Positions 8,155 through 15,267 of a stretch of 64,000 nucleotides of DNA are shown here, one piece after another. A model generated the notes under the pieces. It searched no databases. It was not told the origin of the DNA and saw nothing but the letters and a program-made list of their open reading frames with translations. The stretch comes from Vibrio sp. 99-8-1. GTDB taxonomy: Bacteria > Pseudomonadota > Gammaproteobacteria > Enterobacterales > Vibrionaceae. A program made the position numbers and the translations under genes. The stretch is from NCBI RefSeq assembly GCF_013114595.1, contig NZ_VTXE01000018.1:35079-99078 (forward strand), given 5' to 3'. How positions within the stretch are numbered: position 1 is the first letter of the stretch; every line of letters starts with the position of its first letter.

Positions 8155-9206
8155 TTTTCTATCTTTTCTTTTTTGTTATGAATAACAGTGAGTATTCGGC
8201 TTCTCAAGTCTAAAGCTTCTTTACTCAATCTCTTATAGGTAAACGATAAATTACTGTCTAATCCCATTGGAAACAACTCATCATCTAGTAGATAATCATC
8301 ACTTGCGAAATCCAATACGTGTTTGTTCGAGCTTGCGAACCACATCTCTTCAGCATTTGTTGCCGATCTCTCAGGAGTGTTAATAAAGTTAAGAAACTCA
8401 ATTGACGCCTTGCCAATGGGCTTCTCTTTATTGACACTAAAGCATTCATGCCACATCAAGGTGCCTTCTTGAGGAATCGTGTAAATCCAATCATCTTGTT
8501 CTGTATACGATGCTATTTGTCCTTTTTCTCCTGAGTAGATAACAGCAACTTCCATTTTAGAACCTGATTTTTTATCTCTAGCATAACTAACACCCGTTCT
8601 TATTACTAATAACTGCTCTCGGACCTTCATCAATAGTTTGTATGCTTGTGCTAGTTCAACTTCATTTTCGGTCATGGGATCAAACCCTAACGCCAATAAT
8701 GCGATTGCAACAGTATCCACATCATCATCAGGAATCACAACGGTCAAAGGGTGTTCTAATGCGTAGTCGAAAACGTCCATCCAAGAGGTTATGCCTTCAG
8801 TGACCTTTGAAGAGCGAAATGCGACACCCATGGTACCATTAACATACGGGATGCCATATGGTTCACATACTCTGCGAGATACATCAGTGAAGCTTGAATT
8901 ACGATCATCTAAAGTATTGGACAAATCCCCTAAAAAACCTTCACTTCCCAGTTCATCGAGCGATGACCCATCAATAATAAATAGGTCATAGGCTAAGGCT
9001 TTACCAGAGTAAACCACCACATTACGCAACCTTTCACTTTCAAAATAAACCTGAGAAACGGTATGGCCATACTGTTCTTCAAACTCCTCTATCAGAGTAT
9101 CCGAGATATAGTCTTCCCAAATGAAAATTTTGAGCGATTCGGCAATACTTTGTGTTGAGAAAAAAATGGAACAAGTTAAAGAAAAACAAGTTAAAAAACG
9201 CATCAT
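8151..9206 (-). CDS. PotD/NspS-like periplasmic polyamine-binding-type signalling protein
   Basis: 351 residues with a signal peptide (FLTCFSLTCSIFFSTQSIAES) and a type-II periplasmic binding fold like the spermidine-binding protein PotD (SLKIFIWEDYISDTLIEEFEEQYG near the start, then YDLFIIDGSSLDELG). No permease or ATPase genes follow, so it is unlikely to be a transporter component. Instead its stop overlaps the diguanylate cyclase start by 4 nt. In Vibrio cholerae the PotD-like NspS binds polyamines and acts through the c-di-GMP enzyme MbaA; this arrangement suggests the same logic. The ligand is inferred from family, not shown. ATGs at 9206 and 9203 are both possible. Confidence 0.85.
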   Translation of the reverse strand: MMRFLTCFSLTCSIFFSTQSIAESLKIFIWEDYISDTLIEEFEEQYGHTVSQVYFESERLRNVVVYSGKALAYDLFIIDGSSLDELGSEGFLGDLSNTLDDRNSSFTDVSRRVCEPYGIPYVNGTMGVAFRSSKVTEGITSWMDVFDYALEHPLTVVIPDDDVDTVAIALLALGFDPMTENEVELAQAYKLLMKVREQLLVIRTGVSYARDKKSGSKMEVAVIYSGEKGQIASYTEQDDWIYTIPQEGTLMWHECFSVNKEKPIGKASIEFLNFINTPERSATNAEEMWFASSNKHVLDFASDDYLLDDELFPMGLDSNLSFTYKRLSKEALDLRSRILTVIHNKKEKIEK

Positions 9207-9434
9207 ATACCTATTATTAATGAACTTGATGGAGTTTAACCATGACGTTAATTTTATTTTTATTAATTATAAACTAGATTTTACCTCCTTATTCGATATT
9301 GTGCTGAGATTTATATTCAATTTAGGGTAAATAATTGATTTATGAAAACCTCTACCTAGATAAATAGTTGAAAATGTATAACGTCGCCAAGTTAAACTTT
9401 TCATATTGGCTCAAAAAAACTAAATTCGAGCCAT

Positions 9435-9635
9435 ATGGAAAAGAAAGAAACCGCAACTTGGACGGACTTAGATTCTATAATCGGAGTTCTAAATGAGGTT
9501 GCTCAGGTTAGAGCTCTCAACCATATGTTCTACCCTACGGGTGGTGGTCATACGATAACAGCCGCCTCAAAAGCTAAAGAAGATGGGATGTTAGCTCTAC
9601 ATGTTGGTGAAAAATCTAGCACGCTTTTATCCTAA
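9435..9635 (+). CDS. Hypothetical 66-residue protein
   Basis: An open frame starting MEKKETATWTDLDSIIGV with no good ribosome site upstream. It contains a polar centre (YPTGGGHTITAASKAKEDG) but no recognisable domain, signal peptide or membrane segment. It stands alone between the binding-protein gene and the leftward early operon. It may be a fragment of a longer gene, or not coding. Confidence 0.3.
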   Translation: MEKKETATWTDLDSIIGVLNEVAQVRALNHMFYPTGGGHTITAASKAKEDGMLALHVGEKSSTLLS

Positions 9636-9738
9636 AATAAGCGGCGTTGTATCAGATACCAGCTTTCTATAAACTACTACAGTTGGCATTCTTGTAGTAA
9701 GAGGACTTTCTTAGCGTTATGTGTTTAATTTAAAGCTG

Positions 9739-10029
9739 TTAATCAACACTAAACCCACCCACATGCACCTGCCAGGCATTAATGCTTTCACGTAGAAAAC
9801 GCTGTGGGTTACTGGATATAGGGTTAGGAAAGTTGCGATGATGACGCCAACTGATGATTGCACCGCGCTTAACTCCAAACGTATCCATTACCTCTTGTAG
9901 GCACATGAGATTATTTGAGGAGTCAGGATATTTTTCTGCGTCATATAGAATACTAGTGGGTTGAGCCTTCTCTTCTTTCGGCTCTAGGAATGCTGGTGGA
10001 GTGTAGTTAAAGCTGTTTATATGTTGCAT
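9739..10029 (-). CDS. AlpA/MerR-like DNA-binding protein, candidate excisionase
   Basis: 96 residues. The C-terminal half (CLQEVMDTFGVKRGAIISWRHHRNFPNPI ... RFLRESINAWQ) is the AlpA-type winged helix: a helix-turn-helix, a W-x-NFP-PI wing and a final helix. AlpA-like proteins act as excisionases or as activators of excision in prophages and integrative elements. It is the last gene of the leftward early operon and nearest the integrase side, which suits an Xis role. The N-terminal 45 residues are unstructured-looking. Confidence 0.7.
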   Translation of the reverse strand: MQHINSFNYTPPAFLEPKEEKAQPTSILYDAEKYPDSSNNLMCLQEVMDTFGVKRGAIISWRHHRNFPNPISSNPQRFLRESINAWQVHVGGFSVD

Positions 10030-10049
10030 GATGGCACCTGTAAATAACA

Positions 10050-10084
10050 GGCTATTACCGTAATAGCGTATTAAGGTAATAGCC
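10050..10084. repeat. Palindromic AT-rich repeat upstream of the AlpA-like gene
   Basis: GGCTATTACC at 10050-10059 and GGTAATAGCC at 10075-10084 form a perfect 10-bp inverted repeat. Further GTAATAGCGTATTA sequence lies between them. Closely related words occur at 12796-12850 before the partition genes, so both are probably bound by one protein of the operon (PadR, RHH or ParA partner). Confidence 0.6.
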
Positions 10085-10099
10085 TAATAGAGTATTAAC

Positions 10100-11104
10100 T
10101 TATTGCTTTACTCGAATAAGCTGGTCTTTAAGGTTCGGCGGTGTGCCTTTTATGATAAGCGTATCGGTTTCGGGGTCATAGAAAACACGTTCCCCAAGCA
10201 GGGTTGAATCAAAGCTGATGTTAAAGCCTCCTCCTGCACCTACGTACTTAGTCAGCTTTCTAATAGCTGTGCGATCTGCTGGAAAGCTTTTTTCAAGCTC
10301 GTAACCTTTATCCTGTGTGTAGTTGTAAAGACTGGTACCGTCTTCGCTTAAAGGGACTTCCGATGAAAGCTCTTTAACCACAATTTCTTCGTTTAAATTG
10401 AGCTGTTCATTGCAATAATCATGGACCTGTTTTTTGTAGCTGGTGGTTTCTTCCTTATCTAATTGGCCATCGCTACAAAAATCTTCGACTGCCTGCATCA
10501 GTACCTGGTTTTGTTGCTTAGTATCAAAACCAGTATCGACTTGCAAAAAATCCAAAAAGAAATCGGAAATTTTTCGACCAACACGGCCTTTCAAGAAACT
10601 GACATAACGATTGCTGTCCTTGTCGAACTCCATTGTTGTGAGATCAATACGAGCAGCAACAGTCATGCCGGTGACATTGAGGTGATCTGTTGCGCCTACA
10701 TCAAGGTGGCTATCTACTTTAAGGCTCTCTATGGAAGGAAGAATGGCAATAAAGAGGTAATCAGTAGCTAGGCTTTGGTACTGAGCAAATATAAAAACGC
10801 CAGTATCAGCGAATGGATACTTCGTTAATTCGTTTTTCAGCCGTTCTGCTGAACGTTTAGAAAACTCGTAGTATTCGATATCTTTGCTTTTCTGTTTGGC
10901 AAGCCAGGTACTAAACTCGCTGTGCTCTAGAAAGCTACCGAATCCTTTACCTGCCTTTGCGTTATATACTCGATGTAGTTCTGCAACAAGTTGGTAGGCC
11001 GAAGCATTAAGATCGAGTAGGTTATCTCGGTAATTGACGACTAATTCATCCTGGTCATTCATCTCTAACTGATGAAGGGCGATGTGAGAAATGGTTAGGC
11101 TCAT
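10100..11104 (-). CDS. Nucleoid-associated protein NdpA/YejK family
   Basis: 334 residues from the ATG at 11104 (GGAAG ribosome site); Escherichia coli YejK is nearly the same length. The family signature is present near the middle (GRVGRKISDFFLDFLQ) and the C-terminus (FNISFDSTLLGERVFYDPETDTLIIKGTPPNL) is typical. YejK binds the nucleoid and topoisomerase IV. Copies on plasmids and integrative elements usually travel with partition genes, as here. It may organise phage DNA or modulate topology during replication; the exact role in this phage is inference. Confidence 0.88.
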   Translation of the reverse strand: MSLTISHIALHQLEMNDQDELVVNYRDNLLDLNASAYQLVAELHRVYNAKAGKGFGSFLEHSEFSTWLAKQKSKDIEYYEFSKRSAERLKNELTKYPFADTGVFIFAQYQSLATDYLFIAILPSIESLKVDSHLDVGATDHLNVTGMTVAARIDLTTMEFDKDSNRYVSFLKGRVGRKISDFFLDFLQVDTGFDTKQQNQVLMQAVEDFCSDGQLDKEETTSYKKQVHDYCNEQLNLNEEIVVKELSSEVPLSEDGTSLYNYTQDKGYELEKSFPADRTAIRKLTKYVGAGGGFNISFDSTLLGERVFYDPETDTLIIKGTPPNLKDQLIRVKQ

Positions 11105-11124
11105 AATTGTGCTTCCGTATTGGG

Positions 11125-11256
11125 TTAAGGATGGCAAATAGCCGGAGAAGTGTTGTGGTAACCAAATGTTCTGCAGTAGTCATGTACCTGCGATTTCGGC
11201 ACAGTTTTCAGAAATTTGCGCAAGAGCTCGTAACTCGCTATAGTTAAGTCGTTCAT
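11125..11256 (-). CDS. Hypothetical 43-residue protein
   Basis: ATG at 11256 with an AAGGAA site 6 nt upstream, product beginning MNDLTIASYELLRKFLKTVP and ending in a Cys/His-containing tail (DYCRTFGYHNTSPAICHP). It fills the space between the RHH and NdpA genes in the same orientation. The strong ribosome site and position argue for a real gene; no family is recognised. Confidence 0.45.
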   Translation of the reverse strand: MNDLTIASYELLRKFLKTVPKSQVHDYCRTFGYHNTSPAICHP

Positions 11257-11290
11257 AACTATTCCTTATGTTGGTAGGTTGTGAAACAAA

Positions 11291-11320
11291 GACCCTGAAC
11301 GTTGGTAGCGGAGCAGGGTC
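11291..11320 (-). terminator. Terminator or attenuator after the ParA/RHH genes
   Basis: GACCCTG at 11291-11297 pairs with CAGGGTC at 11314-11320; in the leftward direction it is followed by TTTGTTTC. The loop holds the 15-mer ACGTTGGTAGCGGAG, which recurs exactly at 12817-12831. It lies within the operon and may lower NdpA expression relative to ParA. Confidence 0.5.
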
Positions 11321-11342
11321 TTTTGCTATCTGGAGTATGCCT

Positions 11343-11600
11343 TTATAGGCGTTTTTTCTTTGCTAACTTAGCCATATCATCAATGCTGTTTTGCTTAAAA
11401 AACTGAGCAAGAGCCATTTCAACAACTTCAGAAACAGAAGCATCTTTAATACGGTGGCTAAAGGTCAGCTCATCTACCCAGTGGTTAAGTGTGTCTATCT
11501 GTTCGATTGGTAGGCTGACACTTTGGCCTTTCTTTTTTGCCTTGTTAGGCTTAGTGAATGAGGGAGAGGTAATAGCATCTTTGCTAACCGGCATCTTCAT
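11343..11600 (-). CDS. Ribbon-helix-helix protein, probable partition partner (ParB-like)
   Basis: 85 residues, starting inside the end of parA (17-nt overlap). A basic N-terminus (TKPNKAKKKGQ) precedes a short strand (SVSLPIEQIDTLNHWV) and two helices (DASVSEVVEMALAQFF), the pattern of a ribbon-helix-helix DNA-binding dimer. Small RHH proteins downstream of a ParA ATPase are the centromere-binding components of type Ib partition systems. Candidate sites are the AT-rich palindromes at 10050-10084 and 12796-12850. Confidence 0.65.
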   Translation of the reverse strand: MKMPVSKDAITSPSFTKPNKAKKKGQSVSLPIEQIDTLNHWVDELTFSHRIKDASVSEVVEMALAQFFKQNSIDDMAKLAKKKRL

Positions 11601-12237
11601 ATCCCAGCACCTCTTTTAGTTCATGAAACAGTTCTAAGAAGTTGTCTCGAGCTTTCTTACCTTTATCGCCCATTTCCAGAACACTTAGGCCGTGAGGAAC
11701 GGAGCCCGAGAATGCTTTGTTGATGTAAATACGCGTATCAAGTAAATCTACATCGTCAAAATGCTTCAATGTCTCTGCCGTACCAATGGCATCATCCATA
11801 TTACAAAGTGGCTGGCACCGGCTAAGGAAGAAACGGGATTTAAGGTGTTTATTGGACCATCTGGCTTTTTCGATAATCTTAAGAAAGTCGGGTAGGGTAT
11901 TTACATCAAGCTGGCTTGGTTCCATAGGGCAAAGAACAAGGTCGGCAACCTCTAATGAGGAAACCAGCTCCTGAGTAATACCGCCTTCAAGATCCACAAT
12001 CACGTAATGGTATTTACTGTCTAGATTACGAAGCCCTTGGCCAATGTCTCCCCTTAGGGAATAACAGTGAATGTCAGGTTTAGTCTCTCTTAGGTAGTTC
12101 CATTTGGTGACAGACTGCAGGTCATCAGCATCAACCAGTACAACGTCATAACCTTTTTGCATCAACGCCACGGTTAGGTTAAATGCGGTGGTACTTTTAC
12201 CTGGTCCACCTTTAGCCGTTCCTATGGGGATAATCAT
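11584..12237 (-). CDS. parA: ParA-family partition ATPase
   Basis: 217 residues, the short form lacking an N-terminal DNA-binding domain (type Ib). The deviant Walker A is KGGPGKST at residues 9-16, the A-prime motif follows around DADD (residues 38-41) and the Walker B-like segment is VIVDLEGG. These proteins use ATP-dependent non-specific DNA binding to move or position plasmid DNA with a small partner, here probably the RHH protein downstream. It overlaps the PadR-like gene by 4 nt and the RHH gene by 17 nt, so the three are translationally coupled. Partition genes are unusual in an integrating podovirus. Confidence 0.9.
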   Translation of the reverse strand: MIIPIGTAKGGPGKSTTAFNLTVALMQKGYDVVLVDADDLQSVTKWNYLRETKPDIHCYSLRGDIGQGLRNLDSKYHYVIVDLEGGITQELVSSLEVADLVLCPMEPSQLDVNTLPDFLKIIEKARWSNKHLKSRFFLSRCQPLCNMDDAIGTAETLKHFDDVDLLDTRIYINKAFSGSVPHGLSVLEMGDKGKKARDNFLELFHELKEVLGYEDAG

Positions 12238-12752
12238 GAAGCCTCCGAAATACTGAGAGTATCGAGCGCTTCTTTTGCCCAGTTAATATCGGCTTCCACT
12301 TTGAAGAGTTGCTTTTTGATAATCAGGCCGTAAATTTTGCTGACACCTGAATCCACTGACTCCGCGAGTAGTGCCGCTTGTTTTGCTTCACATTGTGTTA
12401 GAAAAGCATGAATTTTGTCTGAGGCGACTTCATCGCTATTGGAGGCAAACAGGAGAACAGCTAATTTGTCTCGAGTCACTTCCAACTGCAGTTCTTCATG
12501 CCGAAGTTCTGCTAGGTGTTTTTTGCCTGCAGGTGTCAGTGAATATTTAATGCGGTCGGGCTTTCCTGATTGAGGCTCTATTTGAGTGGTAGCAAAACCA
12601 ATTTGCTCAAGTTTGCTTAAATCTCGATATACCTGCTGATGGCTAGCGGACCAAAACGAGTGCCATTTTTCCTTTATCATTTTGGTAATGTCATAGCCAG
12701 TTAGACCGTCGTTCTCTTCAATAGCGGCAAGGATAAGTGTTGGTAGGTTCAT
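12234..12752 (-). CDS. PadR-family transcriptional regulator
   Basis: 172 residues. The N-terminal winged helix (LPTLILAAIEENDGLTGYDITKMI ... HQQVYRDLSKLEQIGFATT) followed by the wing (KPDRIKYSLTPAGKKHL) is characteristic of PadR, and the C-terminal helices (residues about 90-165) match the Vir_act_alpha dimerisation region. It is the first gene of a coupled PadR-ParA-RHH unit. It probably binds the 14-bp inverted repeat just upstream (12796-12850) and represses this operon. Whether it also helps partition is not known. Confidence 0.85.
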   Translation of the reverse strand: MNLPTLILAAIEENDGLTGYDITKMIKEKWHSFWSASHQQVYRDLSKLEQIGFATTQIEPQSGKPDRIKYSLTPAGKKHLAELRHEELQLEVTRDKLAVLLFASNSDEVASDKIHAFLTQCEAKQAALLAESVDSGVSKIYGLIIKKQLFKVEADINWAKEALDTLSISEAS

Positions 12753-12795
12753 AGGTTATTTCTCTATTCGGTTAATAAGGTAATTGGGTGTTAGG

Positions 12796-12850
12796 CTAAT
12801 AGCGTAATAAAGTAATACGTTGGTAGCGGAGTAAGGTATTACGCTATTAG
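12796..12850. repeat. 14-bp inverted repeat and 15-mer before the partition operon
   Basis: CTAATAGCGTAATA (12796-12809) and TATTACGCTATTAG (12837-12850) are perfect reverse complements. Between them lies ACGTTGGTAGCGGAG, repeated exactly at 11299-11313. The surrounding bases contain more GTAATA/TATTAC words. This is a likely operator or centromere (parS-like) site for the PadR/ParA/RHH proteins. Confidence 0.65.
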
Positions 12851-13356
12851 CGTATTGGGGTAATACACTCAGAGTGCGCTTGAGAAGCGGTAGCTAAAAG
12901 AATCTTTTTAACTCGGCTAAACACTTGCTTGGTAAAAGGTTGGTCAGTGATTTTGGAAACCGCGCCAAGCTTGAGTACTCTATCCAACGTTTCAAGGTGT
13001 GTATCTCTGGCTTCTACAATCATGGATATCAGTAATTCATCCATGCCTTCAGTACGAAAAGGTCGTTGGATAGATTTAGAGAACCTGGCGCTGCTTAACT
13101 CAATACCAATCTTCTCGAAGAACAGACTATCAACCAGTGAGAGGGCTTCTTTTCTGGTTTCGGATAGCTCCATGAGCAGTGTTGTATCGTCCTGGTACTT
13201 TTGCATCTCAGTAGAAAAGTCATCTTCAAAGGACTCAACAACGATGCTGCGGTATTGTTTAAATAGGTTTATGTAAAACTCGGCTGGTAGCCTCAACTGT
13301 TTATTTGCAACATAAGCGCAGAGCTTATCGGTTGAGCGTTCATAGATTTTGTCCAT
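12847..13356 (-). CDS. Hypothetical early protein, 169 residues
   Basis: First gene of the leftward early operon, with an AAGGAA site before the ATG. Predominantly helical and charged, with Lys/Arg clusters near the C-terminus (FTKQVFSRVKKILLA). No signal peptide, membrane segment or family is recognised. Its position directly after the leftward promoter and operators is that of lambda N/cIII-type early genes, but nothing in the sequence shows such a role. Confidence 0.7.
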   Translation of the reverse strand: MDKIYERSTDKLCAYVANKQLRLPAEFYINLFKQYRSIVVESFEDDFSTEMQKYQDDTTLLMELSETRKEALSLVDSLFFEKIGIELSSARFSKSIQRPFRTEGMDELLISMIVEARDTHLETLDRVLKLGAVSKITDQPFTKQVFSRVKKILLATASQAHSECITPIR

Positions 13357-13475
13357 AACAGTTCCTTGTAATCAAAACTCACTGGATCAGTAAGCTTTGA
13401 TAAAAGCTGTATTCCTGTTCGTGTCCGTAACAGTCATCGCCCAGCTTTGGCGATTCGATTTTTGGGTTAACCTGC

Positions 13476-13600
13476 CCGGGCGCTTCTTCGCCCTTTCAGT
13501 AACGTTGGGTAACGGATAAGTATTACCCGATGCATATTAGCTTACTTATTAGTAACGCTTCGTGTCAATTACTTTTTGGTAACGCGTGTTTTTGGGGTAC
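13476..13600. promoter_or_regulatory. Leftward early promoter region with two repressor operators
   Basis: Two 14-bp operator copies are present: TTACTTATTAGTAA (13542-13555) and TTACTTTTTGGTAA (13569-13582). On the minus strand a perfect TTGACA (complement of 13563-13568) overlaps the second, giving a candidate -35; a convincing -10 at normal spacing was not found. The same operator occurs twice beside the repressor gene. A GGGCG-CGCCC hairpin lies at the left of the region. Confidence 0.6.
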
Positions 13601-13604
13601 AAAA

Positions 13605-13627
13605 AAACCGCTCGAATAAGCGGTTTT
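13605..13627. terminator. Terminator after the repressor gene
   Basis: AAAACCGCT, a 5-nt loop region and AGCGGTTTT form a strong symmetric hairpin with A and T tails on opposite sides. It ends repressor transcription before it reaches the leftward early promoter. Confidence 0.75.
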
Positions 13628-13659
13628 GGGAGGTGTAGATTTGTTTGGTGTTTGAGGAG

Positions 13660-14370
13660 TTACCTTAGCTTCCACTTTGCATCGATAACAACGCCAACTA
13701 TTTTACAATCGCCATTAATAGGGATTGGTTTATACATTGGATCTGGATTGAGAGGTTTTAGAAACTTTTGCCCAACATCGATAACGAGCTGTTTGAATGT
13801 TGCCTCATTCACACTTTTTAGCTTTGCGACCACATAGCTTTGATTGATTGCTTCAACTTCTGGATCAATCAGGATGTACATCCCATCAGGAAAGCTGATT
13901 CCGGATAGTGTGGACATAGAATCCCCTACAACTTTGAGCCAAAATGCATTATCACTCGCTTTTTCTGTTGTAAGTAAATACTCATCAATTTCATGACGTT
14001 GGTATGGTTCCACCGCTTCAGCCCAAGTACCTGCGGTCACGGCACTGATTACGGGGTACTTGTTTTTGATTTCTATTGATTCAGGTACTTCAGATACATT
14101 GCTAAAATCAAATTCAGGTGGAGGTGCGATACTGTTTGGATCAAAATCTGGATGATCAAATGCTCCTTGCGGTAATCTAAAACCTGTATTAATAAGCTCT
14201 ACCATTTTCTCTGAAATAGGTTTTTTCCCTGGATTACCAGCAGACATAAGCATTCGTGAAACATACGATGGGCTGCGATCAATTCTTCTTGCTACTTCCG
14301 CAATTTTCCCACCACATAACTCATCTTTTAATTTAATTAGATTTAATCTACGAACTTCATATCTATCCAT
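13660..14370 (-). CDS. CI-like phage repressor with S24 autoprotease domain
   Basis: 236 residues. N-terminal helix-turn-helix (IAEVARRIDRSPSYVSRML), then a linker and a LexA-type C-terminal domain. The cleavage site is Ala113-Gly114 (TAGTW) and the catalytic pair is Ser151 (GDSM) and Lys183 (VVAKL). This set predicts RecA-stimulated self-cleavage, so the prophage should be inducible by DNA damage. It is divergent from a Cro-like gene, with two operators in between and two more at the leftward promoter. Its own promoter has -35 TTTACC and -10 TAGAAT overlapping an operator, which suggests autoregulation. Confidence 0.93.
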   Translation of the reverse strand: MDRYEVRRLNLIKLKDELCGGKIAEVARRIDRSPSYVSRMLMSAGNPGKKPISEKMVELINTGFRLPQGAFDHPDFDPNSIAPPPEFDFSNVSEVPESIEIKNKYPVISAVTAGTWAEAVEPYQRHEIDEYLLTTEKASDNAFWLKVVGDSMSTLSGISFPDGMYILIDPEVEAINQSYVVAKLKSVNEATFKQLVIDVGQKFLKPLNPDPMYKPIPINGDCKIVGVVIDAKWKLR

Positions 14371-14412
14371 AACTACCTGTTTTAATTCGGCTTATCTTTT
14401 ATGTACTTGATA

Positions 14413-14492
14413 ATTCTACCACTTATTACCAATAGGTAAATGTTCTAAGGGGAACGTTAATGGTTGATTTAATGCTTACCAATAAGTAACAT
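14413..14492. promoter_or_regulatory. Immunity switch: divergent promoters and two operators
   Basis: Operators TTACCAATAGGTAA (14426-14439) and TTACCAATAAGTAA (14476-14489). Leftward repressor promoter: -10 TAGAAT (complement of 14413-14418) and -35 TTTACC (complement of 14435-14440), 16-nt spacing. Rightward Cro promoter: -35 TTGATT (14464-14469) and -10 TAACAT (14487-14492), 17-nt spacing. Each promoter overlaps one operator. Confidence 0.7.
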
Positions 14493-14511
14493 CAAATGAG
14501 AGGTAACGATT

Positions 14512-14754
14512 ATGATTGCATTAAGAAACTACTTAAAAACACTACCATCAGATGAAAAACATGAATTTAGTGACAAATGCGGAACAACAACTAACTACTT
14601 GAGAAAGGCTGTTTCTATTAATCAGCTTCTTAATCCGATCGTTTGCTCTCTAATAGAAACCCACTCATGTGGGGCGGTAACAAGAGAGGAGTTACGGCCT
14701 GATGACTGGCATATTATTTGGCCAGAACTTAAGGGCCGAACATCGATTAATTAA
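14512..14754 (+). CDS. Cro-like regulator (YdaS-type HTH)
   Basis: 80 residues. The sequence ALRNYLKTLPSDEKHEFSDKCGTTTNYLRK matches the YdaS/Cro pattern, a short helix-turn-helix with the recognition helix at GTTTNYLRKAV; the C-terminal part (REELRPDDW, then WPEL) is typical of these proteins. It is the first rightward early gene, opposite the repressor, and GAGAGGTAACG before the ATG serves as ribosome site. It should bind the shared operators and favour the lytic programme. Confidence 0.82.
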   Translation: MIALRNYLKTLPSDEKHEFSDKCGTTTNYLRKAVSINQLLNPIVCSLIETHSCGAVTREELRPDDWHIIWPELKGRTSIN

Positions 14755-14924
14755 TTCAGTTACTTAAAAGATAGCTGTACTGATTATGCAGTGCAATTGA
14801 TTTGCTAGGTAATTTTGATCAATGAGGGCGTGTTGCACCCACGCGAAACAATAACCTGCGAGCACCTGGAGAACGAATGATGATTACGTAAATGCTGGTA
14901 GATAACGGTACATTTTGGAGACAA

Positions 14925-14949
14925 GAAAAAACCGCACCCGAGGGCGCGG
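14925..14949 (-). terminator. Leftward terminator
   Basis: On the minus strand CCGCGCCC, a two-base loop and GGGTGCGG (one mismatch) are followed by TTTTTTCTT. It would stop transcripts coming leftward from the toxin-antitoxin cassette. Confidence 0.6.
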
Positions 14950-14954
14950 CCAGT

Positions 14955-15000
14955 CTCGCTCGTCCAAAAAAAACTGTTAGCACCAGTTTTGGACTGGCGA
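14955..15000. ncRNA. Candidate structured RNA hairpin
   Basis: GTCC-AAAA...CTG pairs with CAG-TTTT-GGAC (14962-14994), with extra A bases bulged, and outer TCGC/GCGA pairs extend it across small internal loops. No promoter could be assigned. It could be a short regulatory RNA of the early region or part of a leader. Confidence 0.3.
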
Positions 15001-15171
15001 CCTCAATTCACCCGTTTAAGCGGGAGGGCGCTTTGCGTCCTGAGAACCGAGGTTATTCACTAAGGAACCCTGTAAGTATATGCATTACTGGGGTAGGAGA
15101 CAAATTATGGTGAAGGTTTTCGCATTGATTAAGAAAAGCCACATCACAATTATCAAAGTAGGAGGAATATA

Positions 15172-15255
15172 ATGCTCTTGTTGAATAAAGTTGCTATTGA
15201 TAATTTTGCTGGCTGCGGCGGTGTAGACTCGCACATCATTCGGTATACGAGTCTA
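15172..15255 (+). pseudogene. N-terminal stub of a probable phage DNA cytosine methyltransferase
   Basis: A very strong GGAGGAATATA site precedes an ATG at 15172. The product starts MLLLNKVAIDNFAGCGGV, which resembles motif I of C5 cytosine methyltransferases (ID-FAG-GG). The likeness stops right after motif I, at a hairpin (TAGACTCG/CGAGTCTA, 15224-15255) that marks the edge of the toxin-antitoxin cassette. The rest of a methyltransferase is not found downstream, although the frame stays open to 15939 antisense to that cassette. I read this as an early gene truncated by cassette insertion. Motif I alone is thin evidence. Confidence 0.4.
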
Positions 15256-15267
15256 GAGGGAATCTCT

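Larger units (their letters stand above)
14755..15171. other. Structured non-coding stretch between cro-like gene and TA cassette
   Basis: GC-richer than its surroundings and dense in hairpins. A leftward terminator is at 14925-14949, and a long hairpin at 14955-15000 has GTCCAAAA pairing with TTTTGGAC and outer CGC/GCG pairs. Two smaller hairpins follow around 15010-15045. A 21-codon frame with no clear ribosome site starts at an ATG near 15108. No convincing gene; a small RNA is possible. Confidence 0.4.

Noticed and set aside
12929..13276. Plus-strand frame of 115 codons
   Set aside because: Shadow of the minus-strand hypothetical gene at 12847-13356, which has a ribosome site and operon context.
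9739..13356. Telomere-phage (N15/VP882-like) linear plasmid prophage
   Set aside because: No protelomerase or large Rep gene; an integrase with attL and attR is present instead.
14892..15113. Plus-strand frame of 73 codons
   Set aside because: No ribosome site, it runs through several strong hairpins including a terminator, and its composition is not protein-like.
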